A stretch of DNA of 64,000 nt from Diploscapter coronatus (lineage: Eukaryota; Nematoda; Chromadorea; Rhabditida; Rhabditidae), in assembly GCA_964036155.1 (NCBI GenBank), contig OZ038422.1, forward strand, positions 82,297,201 through 82,361,200. Reading direction: 5' to 3'. Made by a program: the position numbers and the translations under genes. Below are positions 1 to 10,489 of the stretch, piece by piece. The notes below the pieces were generated by a model. The model saw only the letters and a program-made list of their open reading frames with translations. It was not told where the DNA came from and did no database searches. How positions within the stretch are numbered: position 1 is the stretch's first letter; the number at the start of each line of letters is the position of its first letter.

Positions 1-863
1 TACAATTTCCCGTTAGCGACAACAAGAGAATGATCGTATCTTTTATAATTCATATCAGCGATTCGAGAAATTCGACTGCCAACTGAAGCTGAGGGGTCGA
101 AACACAGACAGGATTTGAATACTTCACGACTAAATATATAATGCTACATTATTTATCATACAAAATTAACGACTTCCATCCTCCAGCTATGTAAATCTTT
201 CCATTTAGCGATGCAACTCCGAATGAAACTCGTATTTCTGGAATCTCTCCTACTTCAATCCATTCCCGTTCATCGTCTGATAGTCGATATATCTTTCTAT
301 CATCAATAACTGAATATCTATAATTACAATAATGAATACGCTATAATGTGACCGTATAAAATTTCATCGCATGTCATTGTTTGAGCTTCGTTAATTGACA
401 AAGGAAATGCAGGTCCTGTGTGCCATTTTCTATCTATTATAACCTGAATAAATTATTTCATCGACTTTCATTCGACCTTCTTACATCAACTCGATTCGTA
501 TATCCACCCAAATAATACAATTTGTTTTTGAAATAAGCCACAGATGCCCATTGACGCCATTCAGGAGGATCTGGACCTGTAAAATTCTTTGAATCGATCA
601 TTCATGAATTTGTTAAGACCTCTCGAAATCTGTCGAGTATTCGAGTTATATATTTCAAATGATTTTTTTCCGCTGTTAATTGCAAAAATCTGAAGTCCAA
701 GAAATTATTCGAAATAACGAGTATAAGTATTTACTTTATTCTGAGTAGTTGCTACTTGATATGGCGCATAAAAATTGTGGAATTTCGCAATCTCTTCTGC
801 TAAGTAGATATATGAATTGAACAAGCATATTCTATTGTTAACCACTAGCATTACGTTTCGTTT
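1..863 (-). CDS. Kelch-repeat protein, copy A of HSP70/Kelch family (3' end outside window)
   Basis: Reverse-strand translation gives Kelch blades in several short exons. One is centred on the motif VAYFKNKLYYLGG (around 500-560), one on a LSDDEREW-type segment (around 250-290), and one on SRISRIADMNYKR (around 30-80). The introns use TTTCAG or TACAG acceptors. The exon order matches copies B, C and D elsewhere in the window. Compared with copy B, the exon after YYLGG is about 27 nt shorter but stays in frame. No stop was seen in the exons I followed. Upstream, 864-960 holds only a decayed relic of the HSP70 C-terminal ATPase region, so this copy has lost the HSP70 part or starts inside it. 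Kelch blades normally form a beta-propeller that binds proteins; the partner here is unknown. The gene continues past position 1. Confidence 0.6.
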
Positions 864-965
864 CTGAAATTATAACTTCGATTTTAATAATGAGTTATTT
901 ATTTTCAATATGCAAAATAAACGACATTTTGGATCAGCCTCATTAAATTCCCCAACGGTTTATGA

Positions 966-1474
966 TGAATTGAAGCCTTGCAGTAGTTTTTAGACAGTAA
1001 CCATTCATGGGAGAGGCCCTGTCGCACCGACTTTGTGTTTTCCCGTCGTAAAATGGAAATTTGTATACATTATTTTGACATTGAAACAAGAAATGAACCC
1101 ATTTTCATTCATTACTGCCGTTTTTTCTTTGGATCGTCGCAGCCCCTTCCCTCAAATGAACGAGAAATGATAATTTTGGGCAATTTTTAGTCGTTTGGAT
1201 ACATTCAAAAATGATGATAATGAATTTAGTTGACGAAAAATGTTAGTAAAAGTGGAAAGGCTGAAGATGACGTCTAGGGCCGATATCTTTCCTTAGAGTT
1301 ATTTTTTATGAAAAAACTGTAAGCTGCTACATGATCCATACACCCTAATCGTTATTTTGAATGGAGTGCTATGGATCTGTTTTCACAAACGAAAAACCCA
1401 TTTACGCCCTCTAGGCGAAAAGTGTCATTTCAAATAGGTGAAAATTTTATCGTTTCTAACTAGTAATACTTATA
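966..1474. other. spacer between copies A and B
   Basis: No convincing coding sequence. The stretch from about 1385 to 1440 (an aaaacccattt..gccctctagg segment) recurs at about 5655-5710 upstream of copy C's 3' end, so the duplicated unit extends past the coding region into this spacer. Confidence 0.5.
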
Positions 1475-2679
1475 TTAATTTACCTTTTCAACGATTCTCC
1501 ATTTATTTGTGAGCGGATCGTATTCCTCGATTGAATTACAATAGTTTTCGCATGGAAATTCTTGATATCTAAAGTTAGCAAATATTTCGTATAAAATATG
1601 CAAAATCTCAGCTCACCCTCCGATTGCATACAATTTCCCGTTAGCGACAACAAGAGAATGATCGTATCTTTTATAATTCATATCAGCGATTCGAGAAATT
1701 CGATTGCCAACTGAAGCTGAGGGGTCGAAACACAGACAGGATTTTAATGGCCAATTATCACTAAATATATAATGATACATTATTTATCATACAAAATTAA
1801 CGACTATTGTCCTCCACTTATGTAAATTCTTCCATTTAGCGACGCAACTCCGAATGAAACTCGCATTTCTGGAATCTCTCCGATTTCTTTCCATTCTCGT
1901 TCATCGTCTGATAATCGATATATCTTATTACTAATAAGTGCATCAATAACTGAATATCCATAATTACAATAATGAATATGTTATAATGTGACCGTATAAA
2001 ATTTCATCGGATATTATTGTTTGAATCCACCTAATTGGAAGAGGAAAAGCAGGTCCTGTTCGCCATGTTCCATCGATTAAAATCTGAATTAATTATTTCA
2101 TGGACTTTCATTCGATCTTCTTACGTCAACTCGATTCGTATCTTTCCATGTTTTAATAGGATCCTCCCCACCCAAATAATATAGCTTGTCTTTGAAATAA
2201 GCCACAGATGCCCATTGACGCCATTCAGGAGGATCTGGACCTGTAAAATTCTTTGAATCGATCATTCATGGATTTGTAATTGATAAGACCTCTCGAAATT
2301 TGTCGAGCATTCAAGTCATATATTTCAAATGAATTATGTACGCTGCTAATTCCAAAAATCTGAAGTCCAAGAAATTATTTGAAATAATAACGAGCATAAG
2401 AATTTACTTTATTCTGTGTAGTTGCTATTTGAAATGGGAAGTACCAATTGTGTAATTTTGCAATCTTTTCAACTGAAAAGCTATGAAAATTGAATAAACA
2501 TGTCCTTCCTTCATCTTTATCACTATTTGAATATGAATCTAAATTATAATAAATTATTGAACCTTTTGTTCCGCAAAATTTACTTATCCCTTACAGTAAA
2601 ATAAAAATTTATGCACATTATTGGTATTTCGGGCTAATTCCTTCATTGTATTATCAATTAATGGGATTTCAATTCCTTT
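1475..2679 (-). CDS. Kelch module of HSP70-Kelch gene (copy B)
   Basis: A linker exon starts after TTTCAG at 2679 and is followed by Kelch-blade exons. These include FGISSVHNSFEIYDL, PDPPEWRQWASVAYF..LYYLGG, LSDDEREWKEIGEIPEMR, SRISRIADMNYKRYDHS and a last exon ending KWRIVEKVN-stop at 1475. Every junction I followed keeps one open frame, and that frame joins the HSP70-like exons at 2727-4406. I infer a single spliced chimeric gene. An in-frame TAG at 1804-1806, directly after the blade ending YISGG, would truncate the product two blades early. Copies A and D do not have this stop. The gene may therefore make a shortened protein or be an early pseudogene. The alternative is two adjacent genes, since the HSP70 exon also meets a stop four codons past its last conserved Lys if that donor is not used. 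Confidence 0.6.
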
Positions 2680-2726
2680 CTGAAATTATCACTCCCATTT
2701 TAGTAATGAATTGCTTACTTCCAAAC

Positions 2727-4406
2727 CTTCAAAGCATCTGCAATAATCGCAGTTCCATGAACTACAGCCTCTTCGGGATTGGAATTGTATCTCAATTTTG
2801 TCTGACCAAATTTATGCGACAAAAGTTCTTGAATTTTCGGAATTCGAGTTGATCCACCAACCAGAATCTATAAATTTCATATTCAGTGAAAAAACATATT
2901 ATAATCTTGCTTTTCTAATAATAAAATTACCACATTGTCAATTTGTTCTGCCGAGATTTGTGCAGTTCGTAGGGCCTTTTCAACCATTCTCATCGCTTTA
3001 TCGAATAAATCTTGGCAGAGTTGGTTGAAGTTAGATCGCGAAATTTTCACATTCACGCTTGTATTATCATTAATATCCAGCTGCAAAATATGAATTCCAT
3101 TTCAGAATAAATAAAATTAACATTTATTACGTTAACATTGCACGATCCCATTTGAAATGACAGTGATTCTTTCGCTTCTTTGCACGCTCTCCGTAATCGT
3201 TTTATCAGCTTTGGCCATTGTGAAATATCATAATTGAGCGATTTCTTGAATTCTTCGATTACGTATTTCATTATTCTTTCGTCGAAATCTTGACCACCTA
3301 AGTGATATAATTTACAAACCATAAAGTAAGTAGCGTAATAAACCTAAATGAACATCACCACACACTGACTTCACACCAAATTTTTCGTTTTTAATTTCCA
3401 CGATGCTAATAACTAGGATCTCTGAAAACTTCCATCCATAAATAAATGCATATATTGCCATAATAATTAAATTATTGTTTTAAATTGACATTTTTCTAAT
3501 TGTCTCATATCAATTCCTTGAAGATCTAGATCTTTTACCCTTAACGATGAACATTTGCATACAAAATTTTAGTTTTCTTCCAAAACACAGCATATCATAT
3601 TCAAATATTCAAATATATTCTAACCTCTTCCAAAATCAAGGACCATAATTGTTGAGTCAGTTATCTTCATTTTGTTGTAATAAGCAATTGCAGCTGCCGT
3701 CGGTTCTTCCACCAGATATTTCAGATCGAGTCCAGCCATTTGAATCGCTCTTTTAGTCGCATCGATTTGGTCATTATTGAAGTAGGCAGGAACTGTCACG
3801 ACTGCTCCAGTTACTTTCTTATTTAGATATTTCTGAATAAATATCTTTAGTTTCTACTATAAAATCATCATTATTTACTTCAGTTGTAGCCTTTAGTTTC
3901 TTCAAAATTTCCGTCGAAACTTCTTCTGCCTTTATGAACCGTTCATTTGGTTTTCCTTTGTTCAACACATATCCAAAAAAACCCTAAAATTAGTGTTTTG
4001 AAGAAAATCATGAGCATCTTAAATATCTTACATCTCTCGTGTCGACGTTAAATGTCCGAAGATTTCGATTCTCAGCATTGGGCAAATCAACCAGAACTTT
4101 CCAGCCAATAAAACGTTTTGAATCTATTTTAGTGAATTTTATCATAACTTTTCAGGAATATAATTTTCTTACCATATAAAATATTCGACGGGTCTGTATG
4201 GCAGCTCAAAGCAAGATTACCCACGAGAATTTTTGAATCACAGTAAGCAACTACAGATGGAATTATTCGCTTGCCTAAAATTTTAGAATATTCTTAGAAA
4301 ATAATAAAAATAAACCACCATCAGAAACAACCACGACAGGCCGTCCATCCTCAATTACGGAAACCCGCGAATATGTCATGCCCAGGTCGATTCCAATATA
4401 AGCCGT
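2727..4406 (-). CDS. HSP70-like ATPase (nucleotide-binding) domain, degenerate, joined to Kelch module
   Basis: Exons translate to an HSP70 N-terminal domain: IGIDLGMTYSRVSVIEDGRP (phosphate loop 1, around 4320-4400), KRIIPSVVAY, SKRFIGW, then TGAVVTVPAYFNNDQ, LVEEPTAAAIAYYN, LGGQDFDERIMKYVIEEF and ILVGGSTRIPKIQEL near 2860. It stops after about 380 residues at the usual end of the ATPase domain. No substrate-binding domain follows; Kelch exons do. The second phosphate loop, normally DLGGGTFD, reads DFGRE followed by ILVIS. The nucleotide pocket is therefore altered and ATPase activity is doubtful. Introns are 40-60 bp except one of about 200 bp (about 3420-3625). The exon at 4406 follows a TTTAG acceptor, so the start codon lies in an upstream exon that I could not identify. 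HSP70 proteins are protein-folding chaperones; here a binding-scaffold role is more likely (inference). Confidence 0.72.
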
Positions 4407-5737
4407 CTAAATATGTGTATAGTTTTGAAAATATAATATCAGACGAAAAAAAAACATGAAAATATGTGTTCTAGAATAAACGCAAACTCAAGGCACATTC
4501 GACTTTACTCCACATCGATTCTATGATGAAAGCGCCAATATTTTATCTTTTTCAGATGTGTACCTTTCACATTCCGTCGACGTTTCTACCTTTTATGTGA
4601 TGAATAATCAAATGTTGTGATCCGCAAGATATAGCGAGATTTTATTCTGTCAAAAAAGGGGTATTTTCTATCGCTTCTCTGATATCCAAGTCTAATATCT
4701 CTCCCAAACTGAGGTCTAGCCCTTGCCTTGATCTCATAATGTTTTGACCGACTCCTATCCCAATGACCAGACAATAAAGCCTTATTAACAACCACCTGCA
4801 TCCAAATACTGTACTTCACTTCGCATGACTACAAGACAGAACACATAAAGAGAGAAATCGAATGTTTGTCATGCAAATTGATAAAGAATTGAAAAAGGAA
4901 AATCCCTTGATCATACTCACAATTATGATAAATGTTTAAGACGCATTCTGTATAAGCCTCGAATAAGGGATTACATTAGTGTAAAAGTCTTTCTACTGAA
5001 CTCTCATATGCGTGACTAGCCTTAGTCCCTTGCCACAAAATGTAATGCTTTTTGGATCTTTGAAAAGTCGATATTTTGATGATGTAATTTTCGCTAATTT
5101 TACAGGTCTTCAGAAACATTTCTATCCTCACATGTTATGCATCATTTAAAAGCCCATAAAATTTGTAATAGTCGCAATTTTCGATAAAAAAAAAAGTTAG
5201 TTTTTAGGTGAAAAACTGTCAAAAGATGATAAAAAATTGATTTTATGCTAATTTCGACCACTTGCTCAACTTAAAACAAAATAGATTTAATTTTCGAACT
5301 CAACGTAGCCAATTTGGGCAGTCTAGGTGATTTTCTTTGATTTTTGAAGCATCGAGTGCTTACTAAAATAAATAATAGAGATAATCAGAAACATAAATGA
5401 AAAGTAGAGGGCGCAAGTAGAATGAAATTTTTGAAGACAAACTCATAGAGCAGTATTTCTCGAAGATGAAGTGGTATCGAGAAAAATTGTTTTATATACA
5501 AATGTCCACGATTCACAGTTGAGCAACTTTGCTTTCTTGACCTAATCCGAACTTGTATTAAAATCCCCAAAGTGATTATGAAATCTGCCCATTAATGGTT
5601 ACTTCTGGAACATAGGAATTGTCCATAGAAGTCGATGCAAAAGAGTACGCCTCGAAAAACCCATTTTCGCCCTCTAGGTGAAAAGTGTCATTTCAAATAG
5701 GTGAAAAATTACTAATTTCTAACTAATACTACTTATA
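4407..5737. other. intergenic spacer with dispersed repeat
   Basis: No gene recognised. A segment at about 5215-5345 (gatttttatgctaattt, then aaaatagattta, then agccaatttgggcag) resembles sequence at 13230-13340 and 26745-26850, so it is a dispersed repeat. The far right (about 5645-5737) is shared with the spacer of copy B. Confidence 0.45.
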
Positions 5738-6787
5738 TTAATTTACCCTTTCAACGATTTTCCATCTATTCATTTGTGGATCATATTCCTCGATTGAATT
5801 ACAATAATTTACACATGAAAACTCTTGATACCTAAGTTAACAAATATTTCGTATAAAAATATGGAAAATCTCAGCTCACCCTCCGATTGCATACAATTTC
5901 CCGTTAGCGACAACAAGAGAATGATCGTATCTTTTATAATTCATATCAGCGATTCGAGAAATTCGACTATCAACTGGAGCTAAGGGGTTGAAACACAGAC
6001 AGGATTTGAATACTTCACGACTAAATATATAATGCTACATTATTTATCATACAAATTAACGACTCTTTTCCTCCAGTTATGTAAATTTTTTTATTTAACG
6101 ATGCAACTCCGAATGAAACTCGCATTTCTGGAATCTCTCCGATTTCTTTCCATTCTCGTTCATCGGCTGATAATCGATATATCTTTCTACTTTCACATCC
6201 ATCAATAACTGAATATCCAATGATTACAATAATGAATACGCTATAATGTGACCGTATAAAATTTGATAGCATATCATTGTTTGAGCTTCATTAATTGGAA
6301 GAGGAAAGGTAGGTCCTGTTCGCCATGTTCCATCGATTAAAACCTGAATAAATTATTACATGGATTTTCATTCAATCTTCTTACATTAACTCGATTATCT
6401 TTCCTTGTTTCAGAATCCCATCCACCCAAATAATACAATTTGTTTTTGAAATAAGCCACAGATGCATATACACGCCATTCGGGAGGAGTTGGGCCTGTAA
6501 AATTCTTTGAATCGGTAATTCATGGATTTGTTGATAAGACCTCTCGAAATTTGTCGAGTATTCAAGTCATATATTTCAAATGATTTATCTTCGCCGTTAA
6601 TTGCAAAAATCTGAAATCCAAGAAATTATTTGAAATAATAACGAGCATAAGAATTTACTTTATTCTGTGTAGTTACTACTTGATATGGCGCATAAAAATT
6701 ATGGAGTTTTGCAATTTCTTCGACCAAGCAGGTATATGAATTGAACAAACATATTCGATTGTTAATCAATAGAATTGTGGTTCCTTT
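5738..6787 (-). pseudogene. Kelch-repeat gene, copy C
   Basis: The exon order matches copies A and B: linker exon after TTTCAG (6787), a PPEWR..VAYFKNKLYYLGG exon (around 6430-6490), an LSADEREWKEIGEIPEMR exon (around 6110-6180), an SRISRIADMNYKRYDHS exon (around 5900-5965) and a KW(K/R)IVERVN-type end at 5738. A single A is missing near 6053 compared with copies A and B. This leaves one base instead of two before the donor and shifts the following blade out of frame. Homology to the HSP70 tail stops near 6850, where unrelated sequence begins. It is best read as a recently decayed Kelch-only copy. Use of a nearby alternative donor could rescue the frame. Confidence 0.55.
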
Positions 6788-7013
6788 CTGAAATTATAAC
6801 TTCGATTTTAATAATGAGTTATTTATTTTCAATATGCAAAATAAACGACATTTTGTCTCGCCCCCAAAAGTGGGCGGGACCTGGTCTCCCCATTTTTGTG
6901 ATTAGGGCCCATGGGTTTATCCACCCACATGGATTTGGTTCGGATCAGAGACACGTTTGCAATTGTCCGGACCCTTGTTACAGTTATTCGTGGAATGGCT
7001 GTTAAATTGCAAA

Positions 7014-7207
7014 TACTCTCCATTGTCTCCGACATTAACCTTTGCAAAGAAAGGAGAAAAGGGTATCCGCGAGTCTTAATTATGTGCATGATACGCTTGT
7101 TTGCGCTCATCTTCCTCTTTATCTCTTCTAGTCTTGATTAGTTACGTTCGCGAGTCATATACGCAGTGTGCATATTGAAAGGCTCATCTCGGGGATAATG
7201 GAGAGTA
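7014..7207. mobile_element. MITE family 1, copy 1 (about 194 bp)
   Basis: Terminal inverted repeats begin TACTCTCCATTGTCTCC on the left and end GGATAATGGAGAGTA on the right, both with TA at the outer edge. A second copy with the same termini and a similar length sits at 9883-10086. There is no coding capacity. TA termini suggest Tc1/mariner-type mobilisation (inference). Confidence 0.6.
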
Positions 7208-8157
7208 AACTAACCGCTTTTAGAATATCATGCACAAGCGAAGGATCGTTGGATCCTTCAGTTGGATTAGAATGTGATGATGATTTTGAACCCTCGAGGC
7301 TTTGCTGTTTGACACAATTGTAGTAGGCGGATTTAATACCTGAATTTATATGTTCACAACCGAGGCTCGTTAGAAGAATAATTCCTAAAGCATAATATAA
7401 CCTCGCTTGAAAAGAAGGGAGGAATAGAATATTTCCATATCAATTTGTAACTTAGATAATCTAACTGATGGACGACAACGGATCTGCTGAGTATTCAGAC
7501 TGAAGAACGAGGAGAAATCGTATTCATTCCATGGAGCTTTCGATCCATTCAACCGCTGCAACTATGTTTATTATTCTATTCTTAATTTTTATAGAGAACA
7601 ATGCAAATGCATTATTCTAATTAATTTTTATCATTCATTCTTTATAAAACATTATAATTGAATTCAAAATAGCGTAAATGTACATGATAAGTTTGTTTTT
7701 CTCCGATTTGGTTCTTATCTTCCCTAAATATTCTTAGACACACCAAACTCAAACTTTTTTGAAATATAAAAACGATAAGAATTAAATAGATTCATTTCAA
7801 TTTTCAAACTTCGATATTTTTGCGGACGATCACTTTGTAAGAACTCATGATAATAACTCGTTAGTTGATTCTGATTCTAACTGTAAAGCTCACAATCTTA
7901 AGTGAAACAATTATGAAGTTCTCTGATAGTTGCTGCAAAAATTGAGTGCTATCACGACCACATTTATAAAGCCCATCGCACGGAACCATGTTAGTCATTA
8001 TTTTCCATTTAATTCTATTACCACTCACAACTTCTATAAATCAAATTATAATTTTCATTAATTAGAACTTCTAGTTATAAAGCTTTTATAATTATCGTTT
8101 GATAGTTAATTAAATAAATTTCATATGTGATTTGATAGTGATAGAGAAATACCGTCA
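7208..8157. other. AT-rich intergenic spacer
   Basis: No recognisable gene, RNA or clear repeat seen. Confidence 0.4.
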
Positions 8158-8688
8158 TTAGAATTTCAAAATCATCAAGTCGATTATAAAAAAGCATCTG
8201 ATAAATACGAATTTTCTAAACTTACCGACAGATTTTTGTATGTTATTGTCAAAAGCAGCGTGAGCACCCATATATCCTGTATGCAATCCACCATCTTTAG
8301 CATTCAGCTTATTATTGTAGAAAATGAACGAATGCTTCATTATTTTAGGTATGTCAGAATTATCAGAATCGTCAGATTCATCAGAATCATGACTAGAATC
8401 ATTCGAATCTTCACTATCTCCAGAGTCACCAAAAAACTCCGACTCTTCAGAGTCATCGTCTGAATTACTAGTGTCGGTAGAATCACCAGACTCTTCTGAT
8501 TCTTCCAATTCTTCCGTCTCTTCCGGCTCTTCCGACTCTTCTGAATCACTACTAGAGTCGTCCGAGTCTTGATCATCTCCTTTTCTGATATTTACAGCTT
8601 TACACGCGATTACAGTGAGTTCAGCCCCATTATTCTTCTTCTTCTGAAAATCATCTTTGTAGCATCGTATTTTACAGCAAAATAGCAC
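8158..8688 (-). CDS. acidic Ser/Asp/Glu-rich ORF, possibly the C-terminal part of the neighbouring F-box gene
   Basis: An open frame of 176 codons has a basic start (CCKIRCYKDDF, KKKNNG), then about 80 residues made almost wholly of Asp, Ser and Glu (for example DSDDSSSDSEESEEPEE), then a tail MKHSFIFYNNKLNAKDGGLH. A possible TTTTCAG acceptor precedes the KKKNNGAELTV stretch. The acidic part could therefore be an exon of a longer minus-strand gene running from the F-box exon at 9497-9694. Between them, about 8700-8813 reads LKIARLVSKVNHIDKKL and LIMNEDFLKCRRISHLEK. The function is unknown; acidic low-complexity tails are common in nuclear or secreted proteins. Composition bias weakens any homology claim. 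Confidence 0.4.
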   Translation of the reverse strand: MLFCCKIRCYKDDFQKKKNNGAELTVIACKAVNIRKGDDQDSDDSSSDSEESEEPEETEELEESEESGDSTDTSNSDDDSEESEFFGDSGDSEDSNDSSHDSDESDDSDNSDIPKIMKHSFIFYNNKLNAKDGGLHTGYMGAHAAFDNNIQKSVGKFRKFVFIRCFFIIDLMILKF

Positions 8689-8813
8689 TCATTTCTCTAA
8701 ATGTGAGATTCTCCTACATTTTAGGAAGTCTTCATTCATGATTAACTTCAACATCAATTTTTTATCGATATGATTGACTTTGGATACAAGTCTAGCTATT
8801 TTTAAATGTGGTA

Positions 8814-9403
8814 GAACTGGGATAGAAGAGCAGAATTAACGTAACTGGGGTGTGAGGCGCTACGCACCAAAACTTTTTGGAGTGAAACGTTATGCAACAA
8901 AGCTATTTCTACTAGAGCGATACGCACCAATGATTAAAATGATACTTTTAGTCAACAATACAAAAGCAACTATCAAATTTGAATGTTAGCAAAGAAGTAT
9001 AGAAAATAATAGAAAGGCAAATTCCCTGAAATCAAATGTTAAGTTCATTCACTTACTTGATCATGCTTATCGGTATAGAGCTACCCACTTTATTGTTATC
9101 CCTATTCTATCTTAATCATAGCTCTATCTTTATCTCTAGCCTTATTATTTGTCTAGATTCAGCCATCTCAATTTATAACATGAATGCCAAGAATTTTCAA
9201 TATGATGAAACTGATCGGAATGAATTTGATACATATCTTTGATTTTGAACGATGTTCCATTGCCATTTGCTGACAAAACAAGTGGTCGAAATTAGCATTA
9301 ATATCTTTGATAAGTAAGGGAAAATATTTGTTGCGTATCGCTCTAGTAGAATTATCTTTGGTGCGTAATGCACGCTTCTCACGTAATTGAATAGCTCCAG
9401 TTC
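8814..9403. mobile_element. inverted-repeat element (about 590 bp, non-autonomous) inside F-box locus
   Basis: The outer ends read AACTGG near 8815 and CCAGTT near 9402. The arms share CGCTACGCACCAAA / TACGCACCAAAG and TCTACTAGAGCGATACGCA in opposite orientation (8855-8935 versus 9326-9395). The motif ACGCACCAA, or close variants, repeats three times in the left arm. The interior is AT-rich with no transposase. It lies between the F-box exon and apparent downstream coding sequence on the minus strand. Confidence 0.55.
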
Positions 9404-9496
9404 ATTCAAATCTGCATATCATCCCTTTTCTATTCTAATTTAGAAAATCATATAGATAAGTTATCAATGATATACGAACGGATACAAAAATCTTAC

Positions 9497-9694
9497 CACG
9501 GAAGACGGGATTTGCAATTTTAATTTTAGAACAGGTTTATCCTTTTGAATTGTCAGTCTTTTCGCTACAGGACTCTTTTGTGTGTGAGCAAGATTGTAGA
9601 GCTTTCGATTTGCTTTAATGATAGATATTAGATCACGAAACGGAAGTGGGTCGAGGCACATTTCGACAATTTCGATAGGTAATTTTAGGAGCAT
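9497..9694 (-). CDS. F-box domain protein, N-terminal exon
   Basis: The start codon at 9694 follows AATTTCAG, which could be a cis or trans splice acceptor. The 66-codon exon begins MLLKLPIEIVEMCLDPLPF and continues RDLISIIKANRKLYNLAHT. This matches the F-box signature (LP.E....I...L...DL......N..L). F-box proteins recruit substrates to SCF ubiquitin ligases through Skp1; nematodes have very large families. The exon ends at a good donor, GTG|GTAAGA. The next acceptor, near 9440, leads into only about 30 coding bases before the inverted-repeat element at 8814-9403. Plausible continuation (LKIARLVSKVNHIDKKL) lies beyond that element. The gene is either disrupted or carries the element in an intron or exon. 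Confidence 0.6.
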
Positions 9695-9882
9695 TTTTTC
9701 TGAAATTGGAAATATTTCGACGTGTCAAAATAAATCAGAAAGATACAGTGCACGCGTCAGAACGTGTTTGGTTAAAATTTTTACAAAAAAAATTCTAAAA
9801 ATTATAAAGTTCATTTTAAATTGCCAAAATAGACAGGAATTTAAGCAACAATCAATGTTGAAAATGATATGCGTATCAATCA

Positions 9883-10086
9883 TACTCTCGATTATTCCTG
9901 AGATCGGCATTGTTTCAGCCTCTGGGCAGAAGGGGAAGTGTATAAAATATTTCCTCCTTGTCCGCCTGTTCTCGTCGCACTCTCTTCACTTTCTACACTA
10001 TTTTCACTCGCGTATTGCGTGCGGCTCGCATCATTATCTTTGTCCAGAGACGAGAGCAATACCGATCTCAGGAATAATGGAGAGTA
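9883..10086. mobile_element. MITE family 1, copy 2 (about 204 bp)
   Basis: Long inverted termini: TACTCTCGATTATTCCTGAG on the left and CTCAGGAATAATGGAGAGTA on the right, with about 40 bp of complementary arm. This is the same family as 7014-7207. It sits upstream of the F-box start codon. No coding capacity. Confidence 0.65.
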
Positions 10087-10489
10087 AATGGGTTCAGAAA
10101 AGGCATTATCATCATCATCATAACGAAAACAATGTAACAAATTAGCCGTAACAATTGTGAATAACTGATGAAAGAATTAACGATTCGATCACTACACCCT
10201 AATTCTGCCTAACTGACAATATGCAAATGTTCTATTCTCATCTGACGTGGAGAATTGGAATAGGACTGATTTGGCTTGAATCAATTTTCGGGGAATTTCA
10301 AATTTCTAAATCATATCCTGAATGTTAAACATAAACTAAATAAAGTAGCATACAATTAGAAAATTTTGAATTTCCCGAAAAGCCTTACCTATTTTCTATT
10401 TAAAAAAATTGAATTTCTATTTTTCCATGTTTTATTTATTATCGATATGTTATGGAAAATGTTGGATTTGGCCTTGATCTGATCGCTTT

